NCBI RefSeq assembly: GCF_901709675.1
Contig: NC_051096.1
Span: forward strand, 1-64,000
Length of the DNA: 64,000 nt
Origin: Syngnathus acus
Taxonomy: Eukaryota; Chordata; Actinopteri; Syngnathiformes; Syngnathidae
Reading direction: 5' to 3'
A program made the translations under genes and the position numbers. A model generated the notes under the pieces. The model was not told the origin of the DNA. It did no database searches and saw only the letters and a program-made list of their open reading frames with translations. Shown here piece by piece: positions 8,985 to 21,147 of the stretch. Position 1 is the stretch's first letter. Every line of letters starts with the position of its first letter.

Positions 8985-11900
8985 AAGAACACGGACTTGA
9001 GCAGATCCGCCGCGCTGTGCTTCGTTGAAACGTGGCTTGACGGACGCACCCCCCACCACGCCGTGGAGTTAGCTGGGTTTCGGCTAATGCGTGTAGATCG
9101 CAGCGCGGAGCTCACCGGAAAATCAAAGGGAGGTGGTATCTGTTTCTGTATTAATGAACGTTGGTGTACTGATGTCACGGTGTTGAAAGAGTCTTGCAGC
9201 CCTCTCCTAGAAACACTTTGTTGGGTTCACAACATTTATCTGAAAAGAATCTCACAGAGGCAGGAGATGTCTTCGATGGCAAGCGACTTCTGCAGAAGGG
9301 CGTAAACCAGACACACAGCAAGTGTGGCTGAGATTCACGCCCTTCCTCCAGTTTGTTCGTGTCTTTTATTGAGGAACAACAATGGGGGAAGTCTACATGA
9401 ATGCATAGTTTCTTAAACAGGAAGGACATCTCATAATTACATCTCATGACCACAGAACAACAGGGATGCTATTATGGAAAGAGCAGTATGGTCATCTCAT
9501 GACTTTAGCTTAACAAAGACGTAGTCTTAGTGCCCCTGGGATGCATACATCTGTGGCGTACTCGTGACTTTGGATTAAATAAGACGTTTGTCTGCTTCAA
9601 CCATCTCATAACAAACTCATGATCTGTTCATGAATAGCTAACTAAGGAGTTTATTGTATAGCGCGACTCATGACTCCAGTCATGTGCTCCTTAGCCAGCC
9701 ATATGCTCCCAAGTCATTATCACGAGGTCAAATTGTCACATACTGTGGAAGATCTTGCACACATAAGTAGATACATAGAATCCAATGATAAAAAGTATCT
9801 TTTTCCCAACACAGTTTTCATAAACTGCCGGCCGTTCTATTCACCACGGGAGTTCTCCTCGATCGTCATGGCGGCTCTTTACATTCCACCACACGCACGT
9901 GCGAGTGAAGCCACGCAGATGCTGGCTGACCAGGTGACAGACATGGAGAAACCTCTACCAAATTCACTAATCATTGTTCTGGGTGATTTTAACAGGGCGA
10001 ACCTCGCACACGAACTCCCCAAGTACAGACAGCACATAACGTGTCCCACCAGAGGGGCACAGACACTGGACCACTGCTACACCGTAATTAAGGATGCACA
10101 CCACTGTGGCTCGTGCAGCTTTAGGACTCTCGGACCACTGTCTAGTTCATCTGATCCCGGCCTACAGGCAGAAATTAAAGACTTCTAAGTCTGTGGTGAG
10201 GACTGTGAGGAAGTGGACAGTGGAGTCTAGGCAGGACCTCCAAGCCTGCTTTGACTGCACCGATTGGGGAGTTTTTGAAGCTGCAACTTCAGACCTGCAT
10301 GAACTCACTGACACTGTCACATCATACATCAGTTTTTGTGAGGATCTGTGTGTGCAGACCAAGACCTTCTGCACGTACAACGACGACAAACCTTGGTTTA
10401 CACCGAACCTCAGGAGGCTGCGCAAAGTCAAGGAGGAGTCCTCCAGGAGCGGCGACCGGGACCTGTTCAAGCAGACCAGAAACACACTGAACCGAGAGGT
10501 CAGGAAAGCCAGCAAGTGTTACGGGGAGAGCCTGGAGAGACACCTCTCTGCCAATCCTGATCCCTCAACAGTGTGGAAAGGCCTGCAGAGCATCACGGGC
10601 TTCAAGAAACAAACCCCTTGTCCTGTGGAGAGCCCAAGGCTTGCAAACCAGCTAAACAGGTTCTACTCTAGGTTTGATCGGTCCTCCCACACTACAGGAC
10701 CTCCTGCAGCACAATCAACATACTCACAACCCCCCACAACCGCTCTGTCCACACCTCCATCACCGTTGTCACCTACTCTCTCTCTTGCAGAGGCCAAAAG
10801 ATCAGGAAGGCACCGGGCCCAGACGGCGTGTCACCTTCCTGCTTGAAAGTCTGTGCTGAGCTGGCACCCACCTTTGCACGGATCTTCAACCGTTCCCTGG
10901 AGCTGTGTGAGGTGCCCTCGTGCTTCAAGAGCTCCACCATCGTTCCGGTGGCCAAGAAGCCCGCCATCACAGGTTTGAATGACTATAGACCTGTCGCTCT
11001 GACATCTGTGGTCATGAAATCTTTGGAGAGGTTAGTGTTGAACCACCTGAAGGATGTCACGGGCCCCATGCTTGACCCCCTCCACTTTGCCTACTGGGCA
11101 AACAGGTCGGTGGATGATGCGGTCAACATGGGACTGCACTACGTCCTGCACCACCTGCACACCCCAGGAACGTACGCCAGGATCCTGTTTGTGGACTTCA
11201 GCTCGGCGTTCAACACCATCGCTCCTGACATCCTCCAACAGAAGCTCATCCAGCTCGCGGTGCCTGCCTCCACCTGTCAGTGGATCACCAGCTTCCTGAC
11301 CAACAGTGTGAGGCCGGGGAGCATCACATCCGACACCCGGACCATCAATACTGGCTCCCCTCAGGGGTGCGTCCTCTCCCCACTGCTCTTCTCTCTCTAC
11401 ACCAACAATTTCTCCTCAGGTGACTCTCCTGTGAAGCTCCTGAAGTATGCGGACGACACCACTCTCATCGGACTGATCCGGGACGGTGACGAGACTGCGT
11501 ACAGACAGGAGGTGGAGCGGCTGGTCCACGCGCAGCCAAAACCACCTTGAGCTGAACCCGCTCAAGACTGTGGAGATGACAGTGGACTTCAGGCGAGACC
11601 CTTCACCATTTTCACCCCTCACTATCCGCAGTAATACTATTCTCTCCACAGACACCTTCAAGTTCCTGGGAACCACAATCTCTCGGGACCTGAAATGGAC
11701 CGGCCACATAGACTCTGTCCGGAAGAAGGCCCAGCAGAGGCTGTACTTCCCGAGACAGCTCAAGAAGTTCAACCTGCTGCGGGAAGACCTTCTACACTGC
11801 CATGATCCAGTCTGTCCTCTGCATCTCCATCACTGTCTGGTTTGGATCGGCCTCCTAACAAGACAAGCACAGACTGCAACAGACAGTCAGGACTGCAGAA

Positions 11901-12122
11901 AAGATCATTGGAATCAACCTCCCATCTATCCAAGACTTGTACCTGCCCAGGACCAGGAAACGTGCAAGTAACATCTCTACAGACCCTTCTCACCCAGGTT
12001 GCAGTCTGTTTGAACTACTCCCCTCCAGACGGCGTTATAGAGCTCTGTACGCCCAAACCAGCAGACACAGAGACAGCTTCTTCCCCCAGGCTGTTGCTCT
12101 GATGAACTCACACCACTCTTAG
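8985..12122 (+). pseudogene. L2-like ORF2 (endonuclease and RT), multiply broken
   Basis: Endonuclease motifs are visible: VETWL near 9025-9040 and VLGDFNRAN near 9977-10003. RT motifs are [11 protein letters not shown] (about 11190) and YADDTTL (about 11447). Lesions include the LTR at 9219-9811, a frameshift near 10090-10100, a deletion of about 20 codons near 10796 (the segment before RKAPGPDG), a deletion in TNRRQR near 11305, and frameshifts near 11530, 11780 and 11860. Compared with 51190-54386 it is clearly older. Confidence 0.85.
9219..9811 (-). mobile_element. Solo LTR with TGTTGGG/CCCAACA ends
   Basis: The insert begins TGTTGGG and ends CCCAACA, perfect 7-bp inverted ends. It is flanked by CACTT (9214-9218) and CAGTT (9812-9816), a 5-bp target duplication with one change. 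Sequence on either side rejoins the LINE exactly, as shown by the uninterrupted copy at 51790-51805. An AATAAA on the minus strand at about 9366-9371 suggests minus orientation. No internal retroviral sequence is left, as expected after LTR-LTR recombination. Confidence 0.85.
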
Positions 12123-12470
12123 AGTCTCAGAGTCATTGCTGTGCAACAACATCCCGCTCTCCACACCTTTTTTTGAATTGTCTACAGTGTAGACTCTACA
12201 CTATTTGTACTATGTGTCCTCTCTGCATCCATTGCAGCCTGGTCATCCTGGAAGAGGGACCCTCCCATCTGTGGTCTCTTCTCAAGGTTTCTCATTTGCC
12301 CTAGTTGGAGTTTTGAGCTTTTCGTTGCCCTCCTGGGAGAATATTTGTCATTTTTCACACGTCCTGAGTGTTGTTAGTTACCTAAATGTTGAACAGAGGC
12401 TGTGATGTACCGAAGTCAAATTCCTTGTTTGACACGCTCAAACATGGCAAATAAAAATTCTTGAATCTTT

Positions 12471-13153
12471 ACTGTTCACAAGCACAATCACAAGTACAAG
12501 TCATCTTTATCCATAAGCACATCAGTACATCAGTCTTTCCTTGTTAAAACACAACAGCCCTTCAAAACAAAATGTGTTCCATCAACTTTTAGTTTCTTAA
12601 TAGACAATGATGTTATTTATTTACATATTGAAACACACGTCCACCTCCTTCAGTGTTACACGTGAATGCACATACAGAGAGAAGTTTTATTCATTTTGAT
12701 CAGGCTACATGAAGCAAAATATAAAGGTGAATGTAATTCTCATTAATGGAATAAATTACTCCTTTTGACCAGCAGGGGGGGTGCACATGAAGCCTCGAGA
12801 AATGAACCTATTTGCAAACCGTTTGGTGGGAAAGCCTCAAATCCCAAGTGTGCCAGTTTCTTCACTAAAGAGACGAGAGTTCTTTGTTACAGATGTTTAC
12901 TGTGATCTTAATTCGTTGACATCACAGCCACACCGTAGAACTGGTGACAACACATATTTTGGCATGCCAGTGAACAACCGGGTACTTTACTGTTTTGACT
13001 TAGTAGCTTCGCGATGACGCATCCTAGGTCGGCCGTTAACTATTGCGCTGTTGCATCACGTCACCTTCCCGCTTCTTTCCCGGAAACAGGAAGTGCCCTC
13101 GAAGTCTAACTTACCACCGGTTTCTATCGCAACTTAATATCAACAAGACAGTG
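12471..13153. other. Non-coding, nothing recognised
   Basis: About 680 bp of ordinary AT-rich sequence with no coding frame above background and no repeat ends that I can see. Confidence 0.4.
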
Positions 13154-13480
13154 CTACAAACCAGTGGTCCCCAACCACCGGGCCGCGGACCGGTACCGGT
13201 CCGTGGGTCACTTGGTACCGGGCCGCCAAGCCACACAGAAAAAAAAAAAAAAAAAAGTTTTAATCGACGATCAATTAATTCAGGTCAAGACGCTCGTCCC
13301 GGTCACGTGACATGTTTCCCCAGTCGAGCCCGCAAAGCTAACAAAAATGAGTAAGTATTTATTTTGAAAAATATAAAAAAATTGGCGATTCTCTCCCAAT
13401 TACATCCGTCGGTTCAGGTCAAGACGCTCGTCTCGGTCACGTGACATGTCACCTCAGTTGAGCCCGCGAAGCAAGCAAAA

Positions 13481-14316
13481 ATGAGCAAGAAACAGAGATG
13501 TTTGGAAAGCTTCTTCGGAAAGGGAAAAAAGCCCAATGAGGAGACGGAAGAAGAAGAGGCTACGACTTCTAAGAAAAGGAAAGCTGCATTTAAAAGACTA
13601 TGACGCGCCAAGCCCACACTGCATAATATGTGGCAACAGGCTAGCTAACGAGGCAATGAGGAGGCATCAGGAGGGAGGTTATAAGTTAAGAGGGAATCAC
13701 AACTTCAAAATCTTAAACATAAGAACAACCTTAAAAAGTTTCTGTATAACTATAACCGGGGTCAAACTATGGAACAATCTAAGTGAGGAACTCAAGCAAA
13801 GTCCAAATATCCACCAGTTTAAAAAAATGTATAAAAATATGTTGTTTAGCGGGTACAAAGGCTAAGAGTGCCAAAGGGCTACACACAAGTAAAAATGAAA
13901 CAGAACAATAAGTGTGCAAGTTTGTCTACTTGTGTTATATTGTAGAATTACAGTATAGTATGTTGAATCGTTGGTTTAATGGATGAAGTGAGAAAGGGGT
14001 AGGAATCTAAAAAGCTATGCTTCCTCCTACTCCTTTTCGAGCATTCTTTATTTTTTTATTTACTTATGTATTATTATTATTAATTAATTAATTTATTTAA
14101 TGTATTTACTTCTATTTGTTGGTTTATTTTTGTTGTTGTATGGACTTATGTGGCACTTTAGAGTGTTATTTGTTTTGTTTTTTGTTTTTTTGTTTTTCTT
14201 TTTTGTTTTGGATGTTCGAAATAAAGATATCAATCAATCAATCAATAAATCAGTGAAGCCCTCAAAACTGCTTCGGCACATGGAGACCAAGCATCCTGCA
14301 TTAAAAGACAAACCTT
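13481..14316 (+). pseudogene. hAT transposase N-terminus with split BED finger
   Basis: The frame opens with MSKKQRCLESFFGKGKK, a typical start of Charlie-like hAT transposases. It shifts frame at about 13598 and continues into HCIICGNRLANEAM, the C-x2-C half of a BED zinc finger. The LINE fragment then intervenes. The second half, KPSKLLRHMETKHPALKDK with the H-x4-H pair, resumes at about 14255-14316. The catalytic core is absent. BED fingers bind DNA, in transposases usually the element ends. Confidence 0.75.
13660..14250 (+). mobile_element. 3' end of an unplaced LINE with ATCA tail
   Basis: It codes for the last 45 or so residues of an RT-type ORF (GVKLWNNLSEELKQSPN, stop at 13865). A 3' UTR follows, ending AATAAAGATATCAATCAATC. 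It sits exactly between the two halves of the BED finger of the surrounding hAT. The clade cannot be named from this short piece. Confidence 0.65.
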
Positions 14317-14721
14317 AACCACTTCGGGTGTCATTGTCTCCGATTACGCCTAGATGGGACCGGCTCGTTTCTGAGAAACAAGCTCAGTGCTCCCACTAAT
14401 TCAATGTAATGGTGAGTTTTATTTTAATGTCATTTATACTTGTTTTTATGCCAGTCGTATCATTTTATTTCATCGTATTCCTATATTTATTATAAATGTA
14501 TTATTTATTTATATAAATGTATTATTTAGTTATATACATCTATTATTTATTTATATAAAGGCCGGTCCGCGAAAATATTTCTGACACGTAACCGGTCCGT
14601 GGCGCAAAAAAGGTTGGGGATCACTGCTACAAACTATATACAAATAACAAGGAACAAAAATAAATTCACACAAAAATAATTTGCACACCATGCAAAACGT
14701 TTTGTACAGGATATGGATGTG

Positions 14722-15671
14722 ATCAGTCCAGTCCAGTCCAGTTTGTTGTTAAGGTGAACACCCAGGAATTTGTAGTTCTCCACTACCTCAATGTCCGATC
14801 CCTGGATATTCACCGGAGTGAAGATGGGTGCTGTCCTCCCGAAGCTCACAATCAACTCCTTCGTCTTGCTGGTGTTCAGCTGAAGCTGGTTGAGCTCACA
14901 CCAGCTGACAAAGTCCTTGATGACCAACCTATATTCCAGATCATTCCCCTCCGCGACATTTCCAACAATGGCCGTGTCGTCGGAGAACTTCTGGATGTGG
15001 CAGTGAGCGGTGTCGTGGGTAAAGTCTGAAGTGAACAGGGTGAAAAGGAAAGGAGAGAGCACCGTACCCTGGGGGACACCAGTGCTGCAGCGCACAACGT
15101 CGTACTCACAGCGATGTAACCTCAAATACTGCGGCCGGTCGGTGAGGAAGTCCGTTGTCCATGCATCCAGGCGCTCGTCCACACCCGCCTTCTCCATCTT
15201 CACCCTAAGCAGTGACGGCTAGATGGTGTTAGAAGCGCTGGAGAAATCGAAGAACATGATCCTCCCAGTGCTCCTGTTGTCCTCCAGGTGAAGCAGTGTT
15301 CTGTGCAGTAAATAAATCACTGCATTGTCCACCCCAACACCAGGCCGGTAAGCAAACTTCAGGGGGTCCAGCTGCGCTCCCACTAGGGAACGCAGGTGAC
15401 CCAGGATGATCCTCTCCATAGTCTTCATCAGGTGGGAAGTCAAGGCAATAGGCCTGAAGTGGTTAGGCTCCTTGGGGCACGGCACCTTTGGTACAGGGAC
15501 CACGCAGGAGGTCTTCCACAGTACTGGGACCTTGTTCAGGCTCAGGCTCAGTTTGAACAGGTACCTGACCACACCACTCAGCTGGTCCACACAGTCCCTG
15601 AGCAGTCTCGGCCAGATGCCGTCTGGGCCCGGGGTCTTTCCTGCTTTGATCTTTCTGAGGTGACTCCTCAC
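14722..15671 (-). pseudogene. Family D LINE reverse transcriptase, partial
   Basis: It includes KTPGPDGIWPRLLRDC (RT entry), FFDFSSASNTI with a stop just after it at about 15220-15222, GVPQGTVLSPFLF (motif B) and FSDDTAIVG (motif C). Instead of Tyr-Ala-Asp-Asp this family has Ser-Asp-Asp. The thumb ends at KLDWTG where the copy is cut. A proline-rich linker with a run of about 14 G (15738-15753 on the plus strand) precedes the RT. Confidence 0.8.
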
Positions 15672-15958
15672 CTCAAGATCTGTAAAGGAGAGGGGGATGT
15701 CGGAAGACCGGGGTGATGGAGTGGAGACAGAAGAGTGATTCGGGGGGGGGGGGGGGGTGAGAGGGGGTTGGTGAGCTGGCGGGGGGGCTGGAGTGTTGAA
15801 GGTAGCAGAATGAGATGCAGATCGAGGTGAAGGGGTGGGGGGGAGGCGGAATCAAATCTGTTGAAGAACAGATTGAGTTCATCCACCCGGTCCTCGTCCC
15901 CATAAGCTGGTTTCCGATCAGCCCCTTTACCATGGCCCGAGATGGACTGCAGACCCAT
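14722..15958 (-). mobile_element. L2-like LINE (family D), copy 1
   Basis: Minus-strand RT fragment that shares its 5' truncation point and more than 200 bp of flank (15959-16206) with the copy at 26219-28035. The two are therefore a duplicated block, not two insertions. Its 3' part beyond about 14722 is lost next to the hAT. Confidence 0.8.
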
Positions 15959-16206
15959 CCATTGTAAGTTTACAGTTCAACAAAAACCAAAAGAAAAAAT
16001 GCCAAGTTTTCTCTGTTGCAGATGTTTTGGTGTGTTGATCACTAAAACAATGTTAAACTGAGGAGGCCTGAAAGCACTGCTTTAACAATTTCAGGAATAT
16101 ACAAACGTTTTGTGTGCCAAATCTTCATTACAGCCAATAGCAGAATCCTGATTAAAGGTACAAAAAGACAGACAATGACTCTGTGTTTCCACTGGTTCTT
16201 CTCTGC
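15959..16206. repeat. Duplicated non-coding block (pair at 28036-28283)
   Basis: Over about 250 bp this is close to identical to 28036-28283, including CAACAAAAACCAAAAGAAAA and CATTACAGCCAATAGCAG. It continues the match of the LINE D copies, showing one duplicated segment of roughly 1.5 kb. Confidence 0.8.
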
Positions 16207-18065
16207 AAGTTCTCTGCATTTCCAGTGCGGGATGGCGGAGATCACAGAGGGGCTCAACGGTGTGGTTTGTCACATCGATGATCTGTTGGTGTGGGGGCGG
16301 GACCAGGAAGAGCATGACACTCGACTTAATGCCGTGCTACAAAGACTGGAAAAAGCAGGCATCACACTGAATGTGGACAAGTGTGAAATCTCCAAGAGCG
16401 AAGTAGTCTTCCTGGGCCATATCATCACAGCCGCAGGCATCCGCCCTGACCCAAGAAAGACAGAGGCCATCACAGACATGACAGAGCCCACACATCTGAG
16501 TGAATTAAGGAGTTTTCTCGGCATGGTCAACCAGCTGGGAAGGTTTATTCCCCAGCTAGCTGAAAAAGATAAACCGCTCCGTGACCTCTTCTCAAAGAAA
16601 AACTGCTGGGTCTGGGACGTGGACCAGGCAGCAGCGTTTGAAGACCGAAAGAAAGCTCTGTCCTCTCCTCCGGTGCAGGCTATGTATGACCCGGGCAGAG
16701 ACACCAAAGTATCTGCTGATGCATCATCGTATGGGTTGGGGGGCGTAATTCTCCAGAAATGGGGGGAAGGATGGAAGCCTGTGGCATACGCATCACGGTC
16801 ACTCACTCCAACTGAGCAACGATACGCACAGGTGGAGAAGGAGGCTCTGGGCCTCACATGGGCCTCACATGGGCCTGTGAACGGTTTCGGGATTTCCTCA
16901 TCGGAAAGGAGTTTTGCCTGGAGACCGACCATAAACCCCTTCTCAGCCTGCTCGGAGCCCAAGCACTGGATCTTTTGCCACAGAGAATCCAGGGTTTCAG
17001 GATGAGGCTGATGCGCTACTCATACTCCATCGTGCACGTACCAGGAAAGTCGCTTTGGACAGCAGACACACTTTCACGTGCACCTGTAAAATTACGCATG
17101 TCCACTGATGACCAGGAGCTGATGGAGAGCACAAACATATTTGTGGACTGTGTTAGGGTTTACAGATTATCTTGCTCGTATGATTATGTTGGAATGTAGA
17201 CTAGAATTATTAACTTTGTTTAAACCTTTTACCTTTCCTTGACTCTGAAAAGTTTAACCATTCAGTTGTTGAAACTTTCCAAATGGTGTGGAAACATTCT
17301 TGCTTAGTTAGTCATCGAAAATGCTCCACTAGTTTCTGTTTCCACGACCTTGTAAAACAATGAGCTGGGACCCTCCGCACTGATTAACCAGTTGCTGAGG
17401 TGACCACCAAACATGTCCAATGTCACCCCCACCCTGCTTGTTCTTAATAAATATGCTCTTGCAAGAGGCCTAAGCCAGACCTCATTCGATCATCGCTGTA
17501 CGCACAGCGACGAATGGTTCTCCATTTGCAAATGCTTAAAAAGGGCATACTGTCTCCCGTGTGGTTCTTGCAAAAATAAGTTAGAGTAAGCACCACTCTA
17601 ACAGACTGTGTCACTGAGAGTCTACCTGTCGGCTCATCATATCCAGAAAACCTGAAAGAGCAGTTGAAAGCCGACAGTGTCTGCTCGCGTGTCATGTGCA
17701 TGGAAGGATGGCCAGCACATGCAAAACAGGAACCAGCGCTGAAAAACTACTGGCTGGAGCGAGCTACATTAACAGTGAAAGATGGCTTACTGCTAAAGGA
17801 CACACAACTGGTAATACCTTCTGCAATGAGGAACGACGTGCTATTCAAATTACATGAAGGACACTTAGGTGTCGTGAAATGTAAAGCACGTGCACGTCAA
17901 TCTGTGTGGTGGCCGGGACTCAGCCAGCAAGTGAACGAAATGGTACTGAACTGCAGGACATGCATACAAGAGCGACACAACCCAAAAGACTCACTCATGC
18001 CATCAGGGTGCCCTGAAAGACCTTGGCAAAAGTTAGGAACAGACCTTTCAACACAAGAGGCAGAA
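16206..18065 (+). pseudogene. Ty3/Gypsy-type Pol fragment (RT, RNase H, integrase start)
   Basis: The piece starts inside the RT just before the catalytic block (HIDDLLVWG). It then shows FLGHIITAAGIRPD, RSFLGMVNQLGRFIP, the RNase H start SADASSYGLGG, ETDHKPLLSLL and VPGKSLWTADTLSRAP. After a solo LTR (17151-17603) come the integrase zinc-binding pair HEGHLG and CRTC with WWPGL between. An 11-nt direct duplication near 16849-16871 (CTCACATGGGC twice) shifts the frame in RNase H. The integrase core is missing; the copy ends next to a hAT end at 18079. Confidence 0.85.
17151..17603 (+). mobile_element. Solo LTR (TGTTAG...CTAACA) in Gypsy pol
   Basis: The 453-bp insert starts TGTTAGGG and ends CTCTAACA. 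It is flanked by GACTG at 17146-17150 and 17604-17608, a perfect 5-bp target duplication. Removing it rejoins the pol frame (FVDCVTES). AATAAA is at about 17444-17449 in the plus orientation. A second copy in the opposite orientation is at 56300-56682. Confidence 0.9.
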
Positions 18066-18078
18066 TAATCCTCCTAGG

Positions 18079-18112
18079 CAGGGGTGTCCAAACTACGGCC
18101 CGCGGGCCAACT
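18079..18112 (+). mobile_element. hAT terminal fragment
   Basis: CAGGGGTGTCCAAACTACGG at 18079 onwards is the same terminal repeat as the hAT at 19693-21147. Only about 34 bp remain before LINE sequence starts. Confidence 0.65.
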
Positions 18113-19692
18113 GCGTTGCTGAATGTGGAGAATGACTGAGATGGTGAGGCGGGATGCGACGAAGTGGAGGGTGAATGTGGCCCGATCACACGGACAGAAG
18201 TGGGAAAAGCCATGAAGGCCATGAAGGATGGAAAGGCAGCTGGAACATCTGGAGTGGTGGCAGAGATGCTAAAGGCAGCGGGAGACGTCGGTGTGCAGTG
18301 GATGACCGACCTGTATAACAGTGTCATCGCTGAGAGGCACATTCCGGAGGACTGGACAAGAAGCGTCCTGGTGCCTCTATTCAAAGGGAAGGGGGACCCA
18401 CTCGCATGCGGGTCATACAGGGCCATAAAGCTGCTGGAGCATGGAATGAAGTTATTAGAGAGGGTGTTGGAAAGGAGGGTGAGGACACGGGTAAAGGTGG
18501 ACGAGATGCAGTATGGCTTCATGCCTGGTAAAGGTACAACAGACGCAATTTTTGTCATCCGACAGATGCAAGAGAAACACCAGGAGAAGAGGAAGAGGTT
18601 GTACTTCGCTTTTGTCGACCTGGAAAAAGCGTTCGACAGGGTGCCAAGGGAGGTGGTGAGGTGGGCCCTAAGGAAGTCGTGTGGAAGAGGGACTGGTAAA
18701 GGCTGTGATGGCTCTCTATTGCAGAGCCTGCACAACTGTTAGAACAGGAGTTGGCGACAGTAATGGGTTTGAAGTAAGGGTAGGGGTGCACCAGGGATCA
18801 GTGCTCAGCCCATTACTGTTTGCTATCGTGATGGATGTGGTATCGAGGGAAGTGAGGGGTGGACTGCCATGGGAGCTGCTCTACGCGGATGACCTGGTAT
18901 TGATGGCTCACAGCCGAGAAGACCTAGCTAGGAAGCTAGCGGCCTGGAAGACATGCCTGGAAGTGAAAGGAATGAAGGTGAATGCGGCAAAATCAAAGGT
19001 CATGGTCGGTGGTGCTGGCCTGGGAGTGATATCGCAGTCAGGAGCATGGCCATGTGGAGTTTGCGGGAAGGGAGTGCAAGCTAACTCTATCCGGTGCAAG
19101 GGTTGCCAGAGATGGGTACACCGAAGATGCAGCGGAGTAAAAGGCAGCCTACTAGCTGCAAGTGTGACCTTCCATTGCAAGCGGTGTAGGGGAGAAGTCG
19201 CCCAAGCAGACCCAGCTGAGCAAGAGGGGCTCGTGGTAGATGGGGAGATGTACGAGGTGGTGGACAGCTTCTGCTACCTTGGAGACATGTTTAATGCTGG
19301 TCACTGTGGACCTAGCAGTGACCACAAGGGTGAGAAACGGGTGGAAGAAATTCAGGGAACTCATGCCCTTTTTAACATCTAAGGCCCCATCCCTGAAGAT
19401 GAGAGGCCAAGTGTACTCAGCCTGTGTCAGAAGTAGTATGACGTACGGAAGTGAGGCATGGGCCCTGAAAACAGAACACGAAGACAAACTAAACAGAGCA
19501 GAAATGAGGATGATCAGATGGATGTGTGGTGTGTCAATGAGGGAGGAAAAGACCAGTGCAGAGCTGAGACAGAAGATGGGAGTGGAGGCCATAGTGGATG
19601 TGGTGAGGAGAGGCAGACTGCGATGGTACGGACATGTAGTGAGGAAGGACGAGAATGACTGGGTGAAGAAAGTTATGTCGTATAACGTAGAG

Positions 19693-21147
19693 CAGGGGTG
19701 TCCAAACTACGGCCCGCGGGCCGCAGAAGTACTGGGCAGGCTAACGAGTTAGCGGAAAGATGCTAATTCGCGATCGTGCTAACACGCGCAAACGGACCTC
19801 TAAAGGAAATTAAACGAACATTTGGAGCAATACTACATTGTCCTAAAGGTTAGACACATGTGATCATTCATTTCTCTTGTTAGGAGACACACTTACATCG
19901 CCAATGACTCCCGTACCACTGTAACCGACATATGTACAAGAACGTAAAAAAGGAAGTGGTATCGCCTGAAAACGGCCTTCAAAATAAATCACCCTACCTC
20001 AAATCAAAGCATGGCTGAATAACATAAATAACATGGAGAATTCTTAACACAAACTGTAAATATGTTTTTAGAACAACTTTTATTATTATACTTTTTTTTA
20101 TAACAAGGTAGAAGTGTACATACTGTAAATATGTTCTTAGAACTCTTTTATTATTATAACAATTTTCTATAACAAGGTACAACACTAAATATGTTTTTAG
20201 AACTCTTATTATAATAACCTTTTTTTGTTTTTTAAAAATGTACAAGTGCAGGTACACTGCAATTGTGTGGGCACTCCTTGCCTTCTGCTGGCGTATGGGC
20301 AAGTTTTGTGCCATAATTCCTCAATTTAGAAGTTTTATTTTGACTTTTAATTATTTTTTTCAATTTGGGAAAAAAATCCACGATGTAGTGAAACCGCGAT
20401 AAACAAACCGTGATGTAGCGAGGGATTACTGTGCATCACTGAAAATCAAGGCAATTGTGTTTGTCTAATTTGTAAAGAGACGGTTGCCTTGTTTAAGGAT
20501 TTCAACTTAAAGAGACACTATCAGACTAAACATGCGAACACAAACGACCAGCTAACAGGGAGTGACCGCGCTGATAAAGTGAAGCAGCTCCAAGCTGAAC
20601 TGGCATCACAACAGCGATTCTTCACACGGGACTGTGAGTCAAAAATAAATATTACTAAAGCAAGCTACGAAGTGGCCATGTTAAGACTGTTGATGTTATG
20701 GACCTCTAGACCCGACACAAACTATTATTTTCTGAAAGATAATGTAAATGACAAGAGCAAAATTCACTAGTTTTAAGTTTTAATAATAACAGACAACTTT
20801 GCATTACTTATAACTCCCGTTTAAAATGTTCATGAGGCAAAAGTAATTTTAAACTCATGTAAATTTAAGGTATTTCATACAGTTTGTTCAATGTTATCTG
20901 ACTCTTCAGATATGAATGAAAGGCAGAATTTGTGTTTTTAGAGTTGTTCACATCTGCCTGAGTGACTCATATTTGGTTATTTTGTCATTTGAAAAATAAA
21001 GACAATTGTGACAATGAAATTTGTTTTATAACAGTGTGTATTTGCATGACATTTTTGTAGTTAAAAATGTCCGAAAAAACTATTGGCCCCCGGGCCCCTT
21101 CACTTTATCAAATCTGGCCCTCCTTGCAAAATGTTTGGACACCCCTA
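19693..21147 (+). mobile_element. hAT element with BED-finger remnant
   Basis: The left end is CAGGGGTGTCCAAAC, and the right end is its inverse with the last base changed. The 8-bp target duplication ACGTAGAG is at 19685-19692 and 21148-21155. A transposase fragment at about 20450-20640 shows CLICKETVALFKDFNLKRHYQTKH, the C-x2-C...H-x4-H layout of a BED finger. A second, partial DNA element ends inside it at about 20432 (GCGAGGGATTACTG). Downstream of the finger no catalytic core is seen. Confidence 0.85.
20052..20225. repeat. Short tandem repeat, about three units of 65 bp
   Basis: Units contain CTGTAAATATGTTTTTAGAAC, TTATTATTAT and TATAACAAGGTA. The third unit is shorter. Confidence 0.6.

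Larger units (their letters stand above)
8970..12470 (+). mobile_element. L2-like LINE (family C), split by a solo LTR
   Basis: This copy begins in the endonuclease domain (5'-truncated) and runs to AATAAAAATTCTTGAATC at the 3' end. A 593-bp solo LTR sits at 9219-9811. The 3' UTR carries an extra block at about 12185-12335 (CATCCATTGCAGCCTGG and following) that is absent from the copies at 1-1434 and 51190-54386. It may be an older version of the 3' UTR, or a later insertion. Confidence 0.85.
13162..14626 (+). mobile_element. hAT element with BED-type transposase remnant
   Basis: The left end CAGTGGTCCCCAACC and right end (inverted) CAGTGATCCCCAACC are hAT-type terminal inverted repeats. They are flanked by a perfect 8-bp target duplication, CTACAAAC, at 13154-13161 and 14627-14634. 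Inside are the start of a transposase and a LINE 3' end at 13660-14250. The 5' part carries a tandem duplication of about 135 bp (13283-13350 and 13418-13484), each copy ending in an ATGAG start. Another 3' end of the same family is at 36986-37077. Confidence 0.9.

Noticed and set aside
10094-10846. A separate 250-codon gene on the plus strand
   Set aside because: It is the middle part of the family C LINE ORF2 after a frameshift.
13283-13484. Two alternative transposase start codons as regulation
   Set aside because: A tandem duplication of the 5' region explains both.
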